Made by a program: the position numbers and the translations under genes
Assembly (NCBI GenBank): GCA_932182025.1
Contig: CAKNXK010000027.1
Location: 1-64,000 of the forward strand
Length of the DNA: 64,000 bases
Source: an uncultured Candidatus Melainabacteria bacterium
GTDB lineage: Bacteria; Cyanobacteriota; Vampirovibrionia; Gastranaerophilales; Gastranaerophilaceae
Direction of reading: 5' to 3'
Notes under the pieces: model-generated
The model's input: only the letters and a program-made list of their open reading frames with translations
Told to the model about the DNA's origin: nothing
The model's database searches: none
In this document: positions 1 through 7,574 of the stretch, in pieces
Position numbering within the stretch: the stretch's first letter is position 1
Layout of the letters: each line of letters opens with the position of its first letter

Positions 1-1
1 A

Positions 2-160
2 GGTGAAGACGGTTTCTTGAGAATAAGAATGGAAGACATGTTCTACACAGTAATCAATGCAGTAAAAGAGCTTGATATCAGAATAACTGCTCAAGAAAAG
101 AAAATCCAAGAACTTGAAAAACGTATTGAAGAACTTGAAAAATTAGTAAAACAATCTTAA
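2..160 (+). CDS. C-terminal end of a coiled-coil protein (partial)
   Basis: The window opens inside this gene; only the last 52 codons are visible, ending in TAA at 158-160. The tail reads GEDGFLRIRMEDMFY and then a heptad-like run rich in E, K, L and I (for example QEKKIQELEKRIEELEKL), so it ends in a coiled coil. Similar short coiled-coil tails close intramolecular-chaperone and fibre proteins, but too little remains to assign a family. The stop is followed at once by repeat element A and a strong hairpin. The function is unknown. Confidence 0.6.
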   Translation, partial: GEDGFLRIRMEDMFYTVINAVKELDIRITAQEKKIQELEKRIEELEKLVKQS

Positions 161-170
161 GGTCACAACT

Positions 171-277
171 ACCGGTGCAACCCACTCGAACCCACTGGTA
201 GTCTAACTAAAAAGGCGGACTTGGCAAGAACACCTACAAGCCTGTAGTCCTTACGGAATGTCCGCCGTCCCTTGTTT
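171..277 (+). repeat. Covarying-stem element, copy A
   Basis: This is one of five dispersed copies (A-E). Its core stem is GGCGGAC at 214-220 pairing with GTCCGCC at 260-266. The stem is followed by the conserved TTGG, the loop holds GCCTGTAGT and cGgaaT, and the copy ends in CCcTTGTTT. Upstream lies the shared CAACCCACTCGAACCC block, which here sits in the loop of a second hairpin (arms near 168-177 and 193-202). The stem bases differ from the other copies but pairing is kept, which argues for a folded RNA or a DNA hairpin. It lies between two convergent genes. The function is unknown. Confidence 0.7.
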
Positions 278-348
278 AAAAAAGCGGGTAATTATTGCTA
301 CAACATTTTACGGTTAGGCGTACTCAATGCCTAACCGCCCGCTTTTTT
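278..348. terminator. Two-tier bidirectional terminator hairpin
   Basis: An outer stem AAAAAAGCGGG (278-288) pairs with CCCGCTTTTTT (338-348). Inside it a second stem, CGGTTAGGC (311-319), pairs with GCCTAACCG (329-337). T runs on both strands suit termination of the rightward unit and of the leftward efflux gene. The last codons and stop of the efflux gene (331-333) are encoded within it. Confidence 0.7.
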
Positions 349-1869
349 AATATTATTAAGCAATAAAATTAATGGAATTGTTATTGCTGCAGCTACAGCA
401 AAAATTCTAAACGCATCAATAAATGCTGACAGATTTGCCTGCTGTTGTAAGAGTTGATAAACAACATGTTGTCCCATATAATTCGCGGTATGCGGGTCAA
501 CAGTTGCAGAGAACGCTCCTGCCATTGCTTGCACCCTCTCAACAAAGGGTTGATACGTATCAGTTAAATGATTAATCAACATATACTGGTGTTTTTGCGC
601 CCCGCGAGATAACAAGGTCGCGACAATAGATGTACCAAAAGCACCCCCAATGTTCTTAAGTAAATTCTGCAAGCCGCTTGCGTTAGTCATTTGCTCATTT
701 TTAATTGTAGCAACCGAAAGCGTAATAATCGGTATCATAGCTAAGCCTAAACCAATCCCGAACAAGAAGTTAGGAATAGCAATATTCATTGTAGAGATTT
801 GCAGGTTTAAATCCCCCAACATCCAGCTTCCGCCTGCAATACAACCTAAACCAATCATAACAAGTATTCTGTTATCAATAACATTAGCCAAAGTCGCGCA
901 TATAATCATAGCAGTTAAAGCTCCAACCCCTCTTGGCATCATTGAAAGTCCGCTTTTATAAGCATCATATCCCATCAAAGCTTGTAAAAACTGAGGTAAA
1001 ATAGCAAGAGATGCGAGCAGTACCATTTGCATAACTATCTGAACCCCTGTACCAATCAAGAAGTTTTTATCCTTGAATACAGACAAATCAACAAGCGCTT
1101 CTTTATTCTTAAGCTGCGAAATTAAAAACGCAAGCCCGGTAATGCAAGAAAGAGCAGATAACCAGCATATCCACGGAGCATTGAACCAGTCTGCATTATT
1201 ACCTTTATCCAAAACCACCTGCAAAGTTAAAAGCCAAACAGAAAGCGTAAAAAATCCAAATAAATCAGTTTTAACCCCTACTTGTTTTCTTGCATAAGGA
1301 GGGTCATAAATAAATACTTTACTTAACCAAAGAGCAATCACACCAATTGGAAGGTTAATATAATAAATAAACGGCCAAGACCAGTTTTCAGTAATCCAAC
1401 CCCCGAGAACAGGTCCGATAATCGGTGCAATAACTATTACCAAACCAAACATTGCCATTGCTTTTCCGCGCTCTTCGGGTTTAAAATTCTCTAACAAAAT
1501 CGCTTGAGAAATCGGAAGCAAACCGCCTCCGCCGATACCTTGTAAAATCCTAGCCAAAACCATTTGTTCAAGATTCTGTGAGAGCCCGCAAAGTGCTGAT
1601 GCGATAGTAAACAAAATAATACTGAACATAAAAAAGTTTTTACGTCCAAGCACTTTACTGAACCAGCCGACCATTGGAATAACAATACCACTGGCAATCA
1701 GGTAGAATGTCAAAATCCACATTGACTCTTCACGACTGACAGAAAAACTTCCCGCCATGTGAGGTAGTGCAACGTTTGCAATTGTTTCATCCAAAACAAA
1801 CATAAACGCTGCTGCCATAGTAGGCAGACATGCAAGCCAAGGATTTATATTAACATTTTCTTCACTCAT
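331..1869 (-). CDS. EmrB/QacA-type (DHA2) drug:proton antiporter
   Basis: This is a 512-residue major facilitator of the 14-helix DHA2 class, which exports drugs or other hydrophobic compounds across the inner membrane in exchange for protons. Visible family motifs are LDETIANVALPHM in helix 1, GWFSKVLGRKNFF (motif A, loop 2-3) and IAPIIGPVLGGWI (motif C, helix 5), with hydrophobic helices through to the C-terminus. No EmrA or outer-membrane partner is adjacent. The start has no Shine-Dalgarno; a promoter TTGTTT-17-TAGTAT ends 6 nt before the ATG, predicting a leaderless mRNA. The -35 lies inside a 30-bp perfect palindrome, so a repressor probably controls it. The substrate cannot be told from sequence. 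Confidence 0.9.
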   Translation of the reverse strand: MSEENVNINPWLACLPTMAAAFMFVLDETIANVALPHMAGSFSVSREESMWILTFYLIASGIVIPMVGWFSKVLGRKNFFMFSIILFTIASALCGLSQNLEQMVLARILQGIGGGGLLPISQAILLENFKPEERGKAMAMFGLVIVIAPIIGPVLGGWITENWSWPFIYYINLPIGVIALWLSKVFIYDPPYARKQVGVKTDLFGFFTLSVWLLTLQVVLDKGNNADWFNAPWICWLSALSCITGLAFLISQLKNKEALVDLSVFKDKNFLIGTGVQIVMQMVLLASLAILPQFLQALMGYDAYKSGLSMMPRGVGALTAMIICATLANVIDNRILVMIGLGCIAGGSWMLGDLNLQISTMNIAIPNFLFGIGLGLAMIPIITLSVATIKNEQMTNASGLQNLLKNIGGAFGTSIVATLLSRGAQKHQYMLINHLTDTYQPFVERVQAMAGAFSATVDPHTANYMGQHVVYQLLQQQANLSAFIDAFRIFAVAAAITIPLILLLNNIKKAGG

Positions 1870-1875
1870 AAGAAG

Positions 1876-1921
1876 ATACTAGCACAAGTGTGTTGCAAAA
1901 ACAACATGTTGTTTTTGCAAC
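1876..1921 (-). promoter_or_regulatory. Promoter and palindromic operator of the efflux gene
   Basis: A perfect 30-bp palindrome (15-bp arms GTTGCAAAAACAACA) occupies 1892-1921, directly after the stop codon of the upstream dehydratase gene. On the minus strand the -35 TTGTTT (1899-1904) lies within the palindrome, followed by a 17-nt spacer and the -10 TAGTAT (1876-1881), 6 nt from the ATG. This arrangement is typical of a repressor site that blocks polymerase at a drug-pump gene. No regulator gene is adjacent. Confidence 0.65.
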
Positions 1922-2767
1922 TTAAAATCTTGTATATGAACCAATAACCCTGACTGACTTGCAATGAGGTTCTAAATCCTTGATAAGATTTTGTACGATG
2001 TCATCTTTTTTATGTCCCGCAAAATCAATAAACACGGCTTGTTCTTCTGCTCTGTTATTCATCATTTTTGAACTGATGTGAGTAATATTGATATGGTATT
2101 TTACAAACACCTGAACAATATCCATCAAAGCACCCTGACGGTCATTTAAGAATAAAACAATACTTGTTTTATCATCTCCTGTAGATTCTGTTTCCGCATC
2201 TCCAATAACAATAAATCTTCTGTTATTATCTTTATCATTTTCAATATGTTCTTTTAAAACATTCAGATTATAGATTTCAGCTGTCTTATGAGTCCCGATT
2301 ATTGAATAAGTCAAGTTATAGTTATTCAACAATCTTGCTGATTCATCCATGTTCTCAGCCATAACTATATTAAGCTGTCTCGGCATTTCATCACGTACAA
2401 AGTTTTTACATTTTGCTAACGCATTCGGATTCGCAATCAAACCCATAATACTGTAAAACTCGGTAGTTTTAGAAAGAATACAATCGTTAACAGGAATAAC
2501 TGTTTCTGCAAGGATTTGAATATTCTGATTTTTAGTCATAATCAGATTATCAATCGTTTCACGAATAATCCCTTTATAACTTGTTTCTACGGGCAAAACA
2601 GCTATAGCATTGCAGTTTTCATCTACATAATCAATACATTCTTTTATAGAAGCCAAAGAAAGTTGATAAAGATATAAGTCATATTTTTTAAACAGACTAT
2701 CTTTCGCAATTTCAGAATATGAACCGCCTAAACCAAGACATACTACTTCATTAAAATCTCTAAACAT
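1922..2767 (-). CDS. pheA: Prephenate dehydratase-like protein with ACT domain
   Basis: The protein has a periplasmic-binding-fold dehydratase domain (about residues 1-190) and a C-terminal ACT domain (about 200-281, TSIVLFLNDRQGALMDI). In the known family it converts prephenate to phenylpyruvate, and phenylalanine binds the ACT domain. Several signature positions differ: the usual G-x-x-GTFS is GLGGSYS, the usual ENS-x-EG is ETSYKG, and the catalytic Thr of the TRF motif appears to be Arg (NNRRFIVIG). The ACT ESRP motif reads SSKM. The ATG at 2767 is preferred because GCGGAG precedes it; an upstream in-frame ATG at 2797 lacks this. It may be a divergent enzyme or a phenylalanine sensor. Confidence 0.75.
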   Translation of the reverse strand: MFRDFNEVVCLGLGGSYSEIAKDSLFKKYDLYLYQLSLASIKECIDYVDENCNAIAVLPVETSYKGIIRETIDNLIMTKNQNIQILAETVIPVNDCILSKTTEFYSIMGLIANPNALAKCKNFVRDEMPRQLNIVMAENMDESARLLNNYNLTYSIIGTHKTAEIYNLNVLKEHIENDKDNNRRFIVIGDAETESTGDDKTSIVLFLNDRQGALMDIVQVFVKYHINITHISSKMMNNRAEEQAVFIDFAGHKKDDIVQNLIKDLEPHCKSVRVIGSYTRF

Positions 2768-2827
2768 ATAAACTCCGCTTTTAAGATAATTATACATTAA
2801 ATAAGATAAATATAGAACGGATTACTG

Positions 2828-2856
2828 TTGAAATACATCTGAAACTATGACATAAT
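2828..2856 (+). promoter_or_regulatory. Strong sigma-70-type promoter for the ncRNA
   Basis: TTGAAA (2828-2833), a 17-nt spacer and CATAAT (2851-2856) predict a start near 2863. No open reading frame with a ribosome binding site follows before the terminator at 3039-3070. Confidence 0.65.
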
Positions 2857-2862
2857 ATTATT

Positions 2863-3070
2863 ACCTTGTTGTAAGGAGTTTATTTTGTTCCTACATTTTT
2901 TACTAAAAGGGAGAGTAAGCTCAGTAGTTCAACGAAGTATACCCGCCGATAAAAAATCGCCAGCGGGAAACGGAGGTTCTAAGGCACTCACCCACCTGCT
3001 TACTAGCAGGTAACAAAATCGCTTTTTACAATGAGGTTAGCGCACTTTTGTTTATGAGTGCGCTTTTTTT
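2863..3070 (+). ncRNA. Structured non-coding RNA, possibly 6S RNA
   Basis: A roughly 208-nt transcription unit is bounded by a strong promoter and a terminator. GGGAGAGT (2909-2916) pairs with ACTCACCC (2986-2993) with one mismatch, enclosing largely unpaired flanks and a terminal hairpin CCCGC (2942-2946)/GCGGG (2963-2967). A further hairpin is ACCTGCT (2994-3000)/AGCAGGT (3005-3011). An outer stem, a bubble and an inner hairpin at this length, together with the GGTTCTAAGG...CACCT stretch, recall 6S RNA as I remember it, but this rests on memory of the family and no covariance model was run. It does not look like tmRNA, SRP RNA or RNase P RNA. Confidence 0.5.
3039..3070 (+). terminator. Rho-independent terminator of the ncRNA
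   Basis: AGCGCACT (3039-3046) pairs with AGTGCGCT (3057-3064), followed by a T run to 3070. The -10 of rqcH follows within a few bases. Confidence 0.75.
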
Positions 3071-3085
3071 GATTATAATAAGCTT

Positions 3086-4594
3086 ATGATTAATATTGAT
3101 TTTTTAACACTAAAAGCATTTTTTATTGAGAATATAGATTTCTTTATCGGAGCCCGATTACAGAAGATTCAGCAGCATACAAGAAGAGAATTTATACTGT
3201 CATTAAGAAATAATTCCGAAAGCAGAAAGTTTTATATTAATATTAATCCGCAGATTTATCATGTCTCGTTTATTGAGAACGACAGAAGACAGATTGAGTT
3301 CCCTAAACATCCTCCAATGTTTTGTATGCTTTTAAGAAAGTATCTTGAAGGATGCAGAATTTCGGACGCTGTTGTTATAGAGAATGAAAGAATTCTGGAG
3401 TTCCATTTTGAGACTTATGATGAGTTATCCGAAAAACGTTTTTTATGCTTGTGTATTGAACTTATGGGAAAACATTCGAATGTAATTTTGTATGACAGAA
3501 ATACTTCACTTATTATTGGATGTGCTCATAATGTAGGGGCAGAAAAAAGCAGATACAGAGAGTTACAAGGCGGTTTGAAGTATATTTACCCGCCAAAAAA
3601 CACAGACCTATCCAATGAACTCAAAGAACAATTTAAAGGTTTATCTCAGGATAAGATTAGTGAATATTTGAACACTGAAAACTTTAGACCTGCGATTTCG
3701 GGTGAAAGATACACTTTATTTGAAGAACTTTTAGAAAATTCCGTTCCTCAAAAATCGGTTAATTCAATGATTGATGAGTATTATTCTAAATATCAGGAAC
3801 AGATGGTTCTAAAATCCGAAAAAGATAAACTCAACTCTGTTGTTTCCGCTAAGTTTAAAAAAGTTAATTCTTCTATTGATAAGATTTCAAGTCTTTTGAA
3901 AAAACGCGATAATACAGAAAAATACAAGCTGTATGGCGAACTTTTGACTGCAAATCTTTATCAAAAGAAAGATTATCAAGAAAATATTGAGGTTTTTGAT
4001 TATATACATGGAGAAAATATCACAATTGATTTAGATAACACAAAAACTCTTAACGAGAATGCACAAAGGTATTTTAAACTTTATACAAAGTCAAAAACTA
4101 CCAAAGAAAAATCAACAGAAATTCTCAACGGCTTACAAATTGAAAAAGAATATCTGGAAAATATTTTGTATAGTATAAATTCTGCTGAAAAACTAAACGA
4201 CCTTGCAGAAATAAAACCTGAACTCGGGCTTGAAGAAAAAGTGAACAAAAAAGAACAGCCTTCGATTATGAAGCTTGATATCAAAGGTTTTGAGGTCTAT
4301 ATCGGACGAAATAACAAACAGAATGATTATATTATCTCCAAGCTTTCAAAAGATGAAGATTACTGGTTCCACACAAGACTTTGCGCAGGTTCGCATGTTT
4401 TGCTTAAAGTAAGAGATAAAGAACCCGATGAAGAAGTTTTATTTGAATGCTGCAAACTTGCAAGAGAGCATTCTTCCGCAAACCAACCATCAAAGGTTGG
4501 GGTGGTTTTTACTAAACGTAAGTTTATTAAAAAACCACCCGCTGCACCTTTAGGTTATGTTATTTATAAGAATGAAAAAGAAGTTCTTGTTTAA
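3086..4594 (+). CDS. rqcH: NFACT-family ribosome quality control protein RqcH
   Basis: This 502-residue protein matches the NFACT (FbpA/Tae2/RqcH) family, which binds obstructed 50S subunits and adds C-terminal alanine tails to stalled chains. The N-terminal NFACT-N domain (about 1-190, MINIDFLTLKAFFIENI onward) precedes a long charged helical region (about 250-370). The C-terminal NFACT-R domain is recognised by GRNNKQNDYIISKL and YWFHTRLCAGSHVLLKV. It is somewhat shorter than usual. TATAAT at 3074-3079 ends 6 nt before the ATG and no Shine-Dalgarno is present, so the mRNA is probably leaderless. The 3' end overlaps the convergent typA by 4 nt. Confidence 0.88.
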   Translation: MINIDFLTLKAFFIENIDFFIGARLQKIQQHTRREFILSLRNNSESRKFYININPQIYHVSFIENDRRQIEFPKHPPMFCMLLRKYLEGCRISDAVVIENERILEFHFETYDELSEKRFLCLCIELMGKHSNVILYDRNTSLIIGCAHNVGAEKSRYRELQGGLKYIYPPKNTDLSNELKEQFKGLSQDKISEYLNTENFRPAISGERYTLFEELLENSVPQKSVNSMIDEYYSKYQEQMVLKSEKDKLNSVVSAKFKKVNSSIDKISSLLKKRDNTEKYKLYGELLTANLYQKKDYQENIEVFDYIHGENITIDLDNTKTLNENAQRYFKLYTKSKTTKEKSTEILNGLQIEKEYLENILYSINSAEKLNDLAEIKPELGLEEKVNKKEQPSIMKLDIKGFEVYIGRNNKQNDYIISKLSKDEDYWFHTRLCAGSHVLLKVRDKEPDEEVLFECCKLAREHSSANQPSKVGVVFTKRKFIKKPPAAPLGYVIYKNEKEVLV

Positions 4595-6381
4595 ATACTT
4601 TTAAATTTAACAAGATCTTGTTTACGCATTCTAACATTTTCCGGAGTTACTTCAACAAGTTCGTCTTCTGCAATGTATTCAAGACAATCTTCAAGTGTTA
4701 ATTCTTTGTGAGCTTGAAGAGTTACCATAACGTCTGCTGTAGCACTTCTCATGTTTGTTAATTTCTTTGTCTTACAAATATTAACAACGATATCTTGAGG
4801 TCTGTTTCCTTCGCCGATAATCATACCTCTATACACCTTTGTTTTAGGTGTAACAAAGAACACGCCGCGGTCTTCGAATTGAGCCAAAGCATAAGGAATA
4901 GCTTCGCCTTGTTCGTGAGCAAGGATTGAACCGCTTCTTTGTTTAGGAATATCACCTGCGTATGGTTTGTATTCGTCAAATGTATGATACATAATACCTT
5001 CACCGCGAGTCATACGGATGAATTCAGAACGGAAACCGATTAAACCTCTTGCAGGGATTGAAAATCTCATATTTGTTCTGCCGTTAGCGTTGCTCATTTC
5101 CTGCATATTAGCTTTTCTGCCTGAAAGACGGTCGATACAAGATCCTGCGTATTCTTCCGGTACGTCAATCAACAAGTTTTCGTAAGGTTCTTCAAGATTT
5201 TCGCCTTCGCCTTTAAAAATAACTTCAGGTTTTGACACTTGGAATTCATATCCTTCACGTCTCATAGTTTCGATTAAGATACCTAAGTGAAGTTCACCAC
5301 GACCGCTAACTCTGAAACAGTCTGTTGAATCTGTATCTTCAACTCTTAAGCTTACATTCTTTTCTAATTCGTCATAAAGACGTTTTCTTAATTGTCTTGA
5401 AGTTACAAATTTACCTTCCTGACCTGCAAACGGGCTGTCATTTACTGAGAAATTCATCTGTAAAGTAGGCTCATCAACTTTGATTAAAGGTAATGCTTGG
5501 ATATTATTTGTGTCACAAAGAGTTTCACCGATTTGGATATCAGAGAAGCCTGCAATACCAACAATATCACCTGCTTCAGCAGAATCGATTTCTACACGAC
5601 CTAAATCATGGAAACCAAATAACTTTGTTATCTTACCTTTGCTTACACTACCGTCTGCCTGAACCCAAGCCACCTGATCTTGTGATTTTACAACACCGTT
5701 AACAACACGACCGATAACTATTCTTCCTACGTATTCGTTATAATCAAGTGTTGTTGCTCTGAATTGGAACGGTTTAGTAGAATCACCAGCCGGTTCTGCA
5801 ATGTTTTCCAAAATACAATCAAGCAGAGGAACCATATCTTTCTTTTCATCTTCAAGATGTTTGATTGCAAAACCGTTCAAAGAACTTGCATAAATATAAG
5901 GGAAGTCGATTAAATCTTCTCTGTCAGTAAGTTCTGTAAACAGGTCAAAAACCTTATCCAATGTGCCGTCAGGGTCACCTGCGGGTTTATCGATTTTATT
6001 AATAACAACAATAATTTTGATACCTAATTCTAACGCTTTAGAAAGCACAAATCTTGTTTGAGGCATAGGTCCTTCTGCTGCGTCAACAATAAGTAAAGCA
6101 CCGTCAACCATACCCAATACACGTTCAACTTCGCCGCCGAAATCCGCGTGACCAGGAGTATCTACTACATTAATTTTTGTACCTTTGTAATCAATCGAAA
6201 TATTTTTAGAAAGGATTGTAATCCCTCTTTCTCTTTCAAGGTCGTTTGAGTCAAGAACACGTTCCTGAACCTGTTGGTTTTCACGGAAAGCACCGCTTTG
6301 TTTAAGCATACAGTCAACCAATGTTGTTTTACCATGGTCAACGTGAGCAATAATTGCTATATTTCTAATATTTTTTGCCAT
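4591..6381 (-). CDS. typA: Translational GTPase TypA/BipA
   Basis: This 596-residue GTPase carries the G1 motif AHVDHGKTTL near the N-terminus, RGITI in switch I, DTPGHADFGGEVERVL and NKIDKP, then EF-G-like domain 2, two alpha/beta domains and the TypA-specific C-terminal domain. TypA binds the ribosome at the EF-G site and supports 50S assembly and stress growth. Length and motif order are typical. A purine-rich Shine-Dalgarno (GAGGAAA) precedes the ATG at 6381. No neighbour is functionally linked. Confidence 0.95.
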   Translation of the reverse strand: MAKNIRNIAIIAHVDHGKTTLVDCMLKQSGAFRENQQVQERVLDSNDLERERGITILSKNISIDYKGTKINVVDTPGHADFGGEVERVLGMVDGALLIVDAAEGPMPQTRFVLSKALELGIKIIVVINKIDKPAGDPDGTLDKVFDLFTELTDREDLIDFPYIYASSLNGFAIKHLEDEKKDMVPLLDCILENIAEPAGDSTKPFQFRATTLDYNEYVGRIVIGRVVNGVVKSQDQVAWVQADGSVSKGKITKLFGFHDLGRVEIDSAEAGDIVGIAGFSDIQIGETLCDTNNIQALPLIKVDEPTLQMNFSVNDSPFAGQEGKFVTSRQLRKRLYDELEKNVSLRVEDTDSTDCFRVSGRGELHLGILIETMRREGYEFQVSKPEVIFKGEGENLEEPYENLLIDVPEEYAGSCIDRLSGRKANMQEMSNANGRTNMRFSIPARGLIGFRSEFIRMTRGEGIMYHTFDEYKPYAGDIPKQRSGSILAHEQGEAIPYALAQFEDRGVFFVTPKTKVYRGMIIGEGNRPQDIVVNICKTKKLTNMRSATADVMVTLQAHKELTLEDCLEYIAEDELVEVTPENVRMRKQDLVKFKSI

Positions 6382-6499
6382 AAAATTTCCTCTAGTGTAA
6401 GTTTTACACTTATATTGTAGTCCCTAAAGGGGTAAATGCAAGTAGGGAGTATTAATTTTAAGCTATTCCACCTGTTAAAAAGGGAAATGCAAGTTTTTA

Positions 6500-6697
6500 T
6501 TAGATTTGTGCTTTCAGAATTTGTATTTTTTTAGATAAATTTGTAGACTTTTCATTCAAAACCTCGCAAATTATATCCACATCACTCTCATGCATTTCCC
6601 AATTTTGTTTAAATAAAAGCTCTTTCATCATTCTAATCAAACAATCTATTGCCCAGAAATCTTTTAGCAAATCTTCAATCATTTCTTTTGTTTTCAT
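6500..6697 (-). CDS. Small acidic helical protein, divergent from an HTH gene
   Basis: This 65-residue protein (MKTKEMIEDLLKDFWAIDC...) is predicted to be entirely helical and has no recognisable domain. AAAGGAG lies just upstream of its ATG. It is transcribed away from the 71-residue HTH gene at 6827, and two direct repeats lie in the shared intergenic region. A 60-residue helical protein holds the same position beside a related HTH gene at 33365, so the pair may be a repeated module. I do not recognise the family. Confidence 0.6.
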   Translation of the reverse strand: MKTKEMIEDLLKDFWAIDCLIRMMKELLFKQNWEMHESDVDIICEVLNEKSTNLSKKIQILKAQI

Positions 6698-6736
6698 AGC
6701 TACTCCTTTGTTAAGTTATATTACTTATTTTACGCC

Positions 6737-6768
6737 CTTAACATCATGTAAAAGACGTTAACATCATG
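6737..6768. promoter_or_regulatory. Direct repeats in the divergent promoter region
   Basis: TTAACATCATG occurs twice, starting at 6738 and 6758, exactly 20 bp apart (about two helical turns). The repeats lie between the divergent genes at 6697 and 6827 and are plausible operator sites for the HTH protein. Binding is inferred. Confidence 0.5.
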
Positions 6769-6826
6769 AATAATAACAGTGAATGATGAATTTGTCAATA
6801 ACTTGTTAAAAACATATAATTAATGT

Positions 6827-7042
6827 ATGAAACTTCAAGTAAAAGAACAAATTAAAACATTACTAGCTCAAGAAAATATTAAGATGAAAGAGTTAGCAAA
6901 AATGATTACAGAAACAACAGGAGAGAATTGCTCTCCCGACTCTTTATCACACAAACTTCGCCGTGGCACCTTGACCTACAACGAAACCCTTATGATTGCG
7001 GAATTGTTAGGCTATAAGATTAAATTTGTCAAAGAAGACTAA
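6827..7042 (+). CDS. Small Cro/CI-like helix-turn-helix protein
   Basis: This 71-residue protein (MKLQVKEQIKTLLAQENIKM...) has the helix pattern of a minimal Cro/CI repressor: KELAKMI as helix 2, DSLSHKLRRG in the recognition region, then NETLMIAELLGYKIKFV. It shares length and C-terminal pattern (LGYxIxFV) with the proteins at 33365 and 46052, so the three are paralogues. TTGTCA (6792-6797), 17 nt and TATAAT (6815-6820) end 6 nt before the ATG, so its mRNA is predicted leaderless. A hydrophobic-peptide cassette lies just downstream on the other strand. Autoregulation is likely but inferred. Confidence 0.75.
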   Translation: MKLQVKEQIKTLLAQENIKMKELAKMITETTGENCSPDSLSHKLRRGTLTYNETLMIAELLGYKIKFVKED

Positions 7043-7079
7043 CCTTGACAAAAAATAATAAATAGTAAATAATAATAAA

Positions 7080-7282
7080 CATAGGGGGAAGCCCCCGACA
7101 GACGCCTAAATCATGTCGAGGACTTCACTTAGTACCCTATAACCAAAGTAGAATAATTTTTAAGACTGTTATAATTACCGTTATAACGGTCTTTATTATT
7201 TGTTTGGTCATAGTTCTCACCTTCCTTTCTGACCTAGTCCCTTAGTAATCGTGTGTCAGAGGTAAGGTTGCACTACCCTTTA
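7080..7282 (-). other. Hydrophobic-peptide cassette 1 (transcript)
   Basis: A leftward transcript of about 200 nt is predicted from the promoter at 7287-7315. It contains a 5' TAGT...ACTA pairing, an ACACACGATTACTA block, a GGAAGG ribosome binding site, a 24-codon reading frame, a TATAGGGTACTAAG block over the stop and a long 3' hairpin ending in GGGGGCTTCCCCCTATG. Nearly every block has a counterpart in cassette 2 (20941-21151), including a shared tail TTATT...ATTTACTATTTATT. The 5' TAGTGC can also pair with the 3' GTACTA, giving end-to-end folding. Type I toxin mRNAs have this style of structure. Confidence 0.6.
7137..7211 (-). CDS. 24-residue hydrophobic peptide, cassette 1
   Basis: The frame encodes MTKQIIKTVITVIITVLKII followed by LLWL, which would form a single membrane helix with a basic N-terminus. 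GGAAGG stands about 8 nt before the ATG. The coding sequence itself folds: AAGACcGTTATA pairs with TATAACaGTCTT. Size and hydrophobicity fit a type I toxin-like membrane peptide; no protein family can be assigned from so short a sequence. Confidence 0.55.
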   Translation of the reverse strand: MTKQIIKTVITVIITVLKIILLWL

Positions 7283-7286
7283 ACTC

Positions 7287-7315
7287 ATTATATCATACAT
7301 TTTCCAATCAAACAA
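7287..7315 (-). promoter_or_regulatory. Promoter of cassette 1
   Basis: On the minus strand TTGTTT (7310-7315), a 17-nt spacer and TATAAT (7287-7292). The spacer matches that of cassette 2 at most positions, which is more than promoter function requires and indicates common descent. Confidence 0.65.
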
Positions 7316-7574
7316 TGCATAACCTCATATTTACCCCCATGTCAAAACCTTTACAAAGTTAACAATGTTGCGAAACGTAAAGTTGTTAATTTTAGTGGGT
7401 TTTAGAGATTGTTTCGTTTTGTGAATTTCTTGATTAAAATTGTTATTTGAATTATCATTTAATTAGTGGATAAATTTTGGGGAAGAGAATGTTATTCTCT
7501 TATTAAAGGATAGTTAGAAATAAATTATTGAAAATAAATAGCTAGCCTTGGTATAAATTAGGAGGTTGAACGTC
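7316..7574 (+). promoter_or_regulatory. Leader region of nrdD
   Basis: About 260 bp of very AT-rich DNA separates cassette 1 from nrdD. I see an inverted repeat TTAACAA (7359-7365)/TTGTTAA (7383-7389) and a Shine-Dalgarno AGGAGG at 7560-7565. I do not see the paired NrdR boxes common upstream of reductase genes. A TTGAAA-18-TATAAA pair at 7528-7557 lies too close to the Shine-Dalgarno to be the obvious promoter. Confidence 0.4.

Noticed and set aside
171..202. tRNA-like T-arm in the repeat elements (GGTTCGAGT on the reverse strand)
   Set aside because: No acceptor, anticodon or D arm fits around it in any copy. I found no tRNA or rRNA gene in the window.
2863..3070. tmRNA, SRP RNA or RNase P RNA in the ncRNA gap
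   Set aside because: The SRP loop sequence, a tmRNA tRNA-like end and the RNase P conserved regions are not seen, and the length does not fit tmRNA or RNase P.
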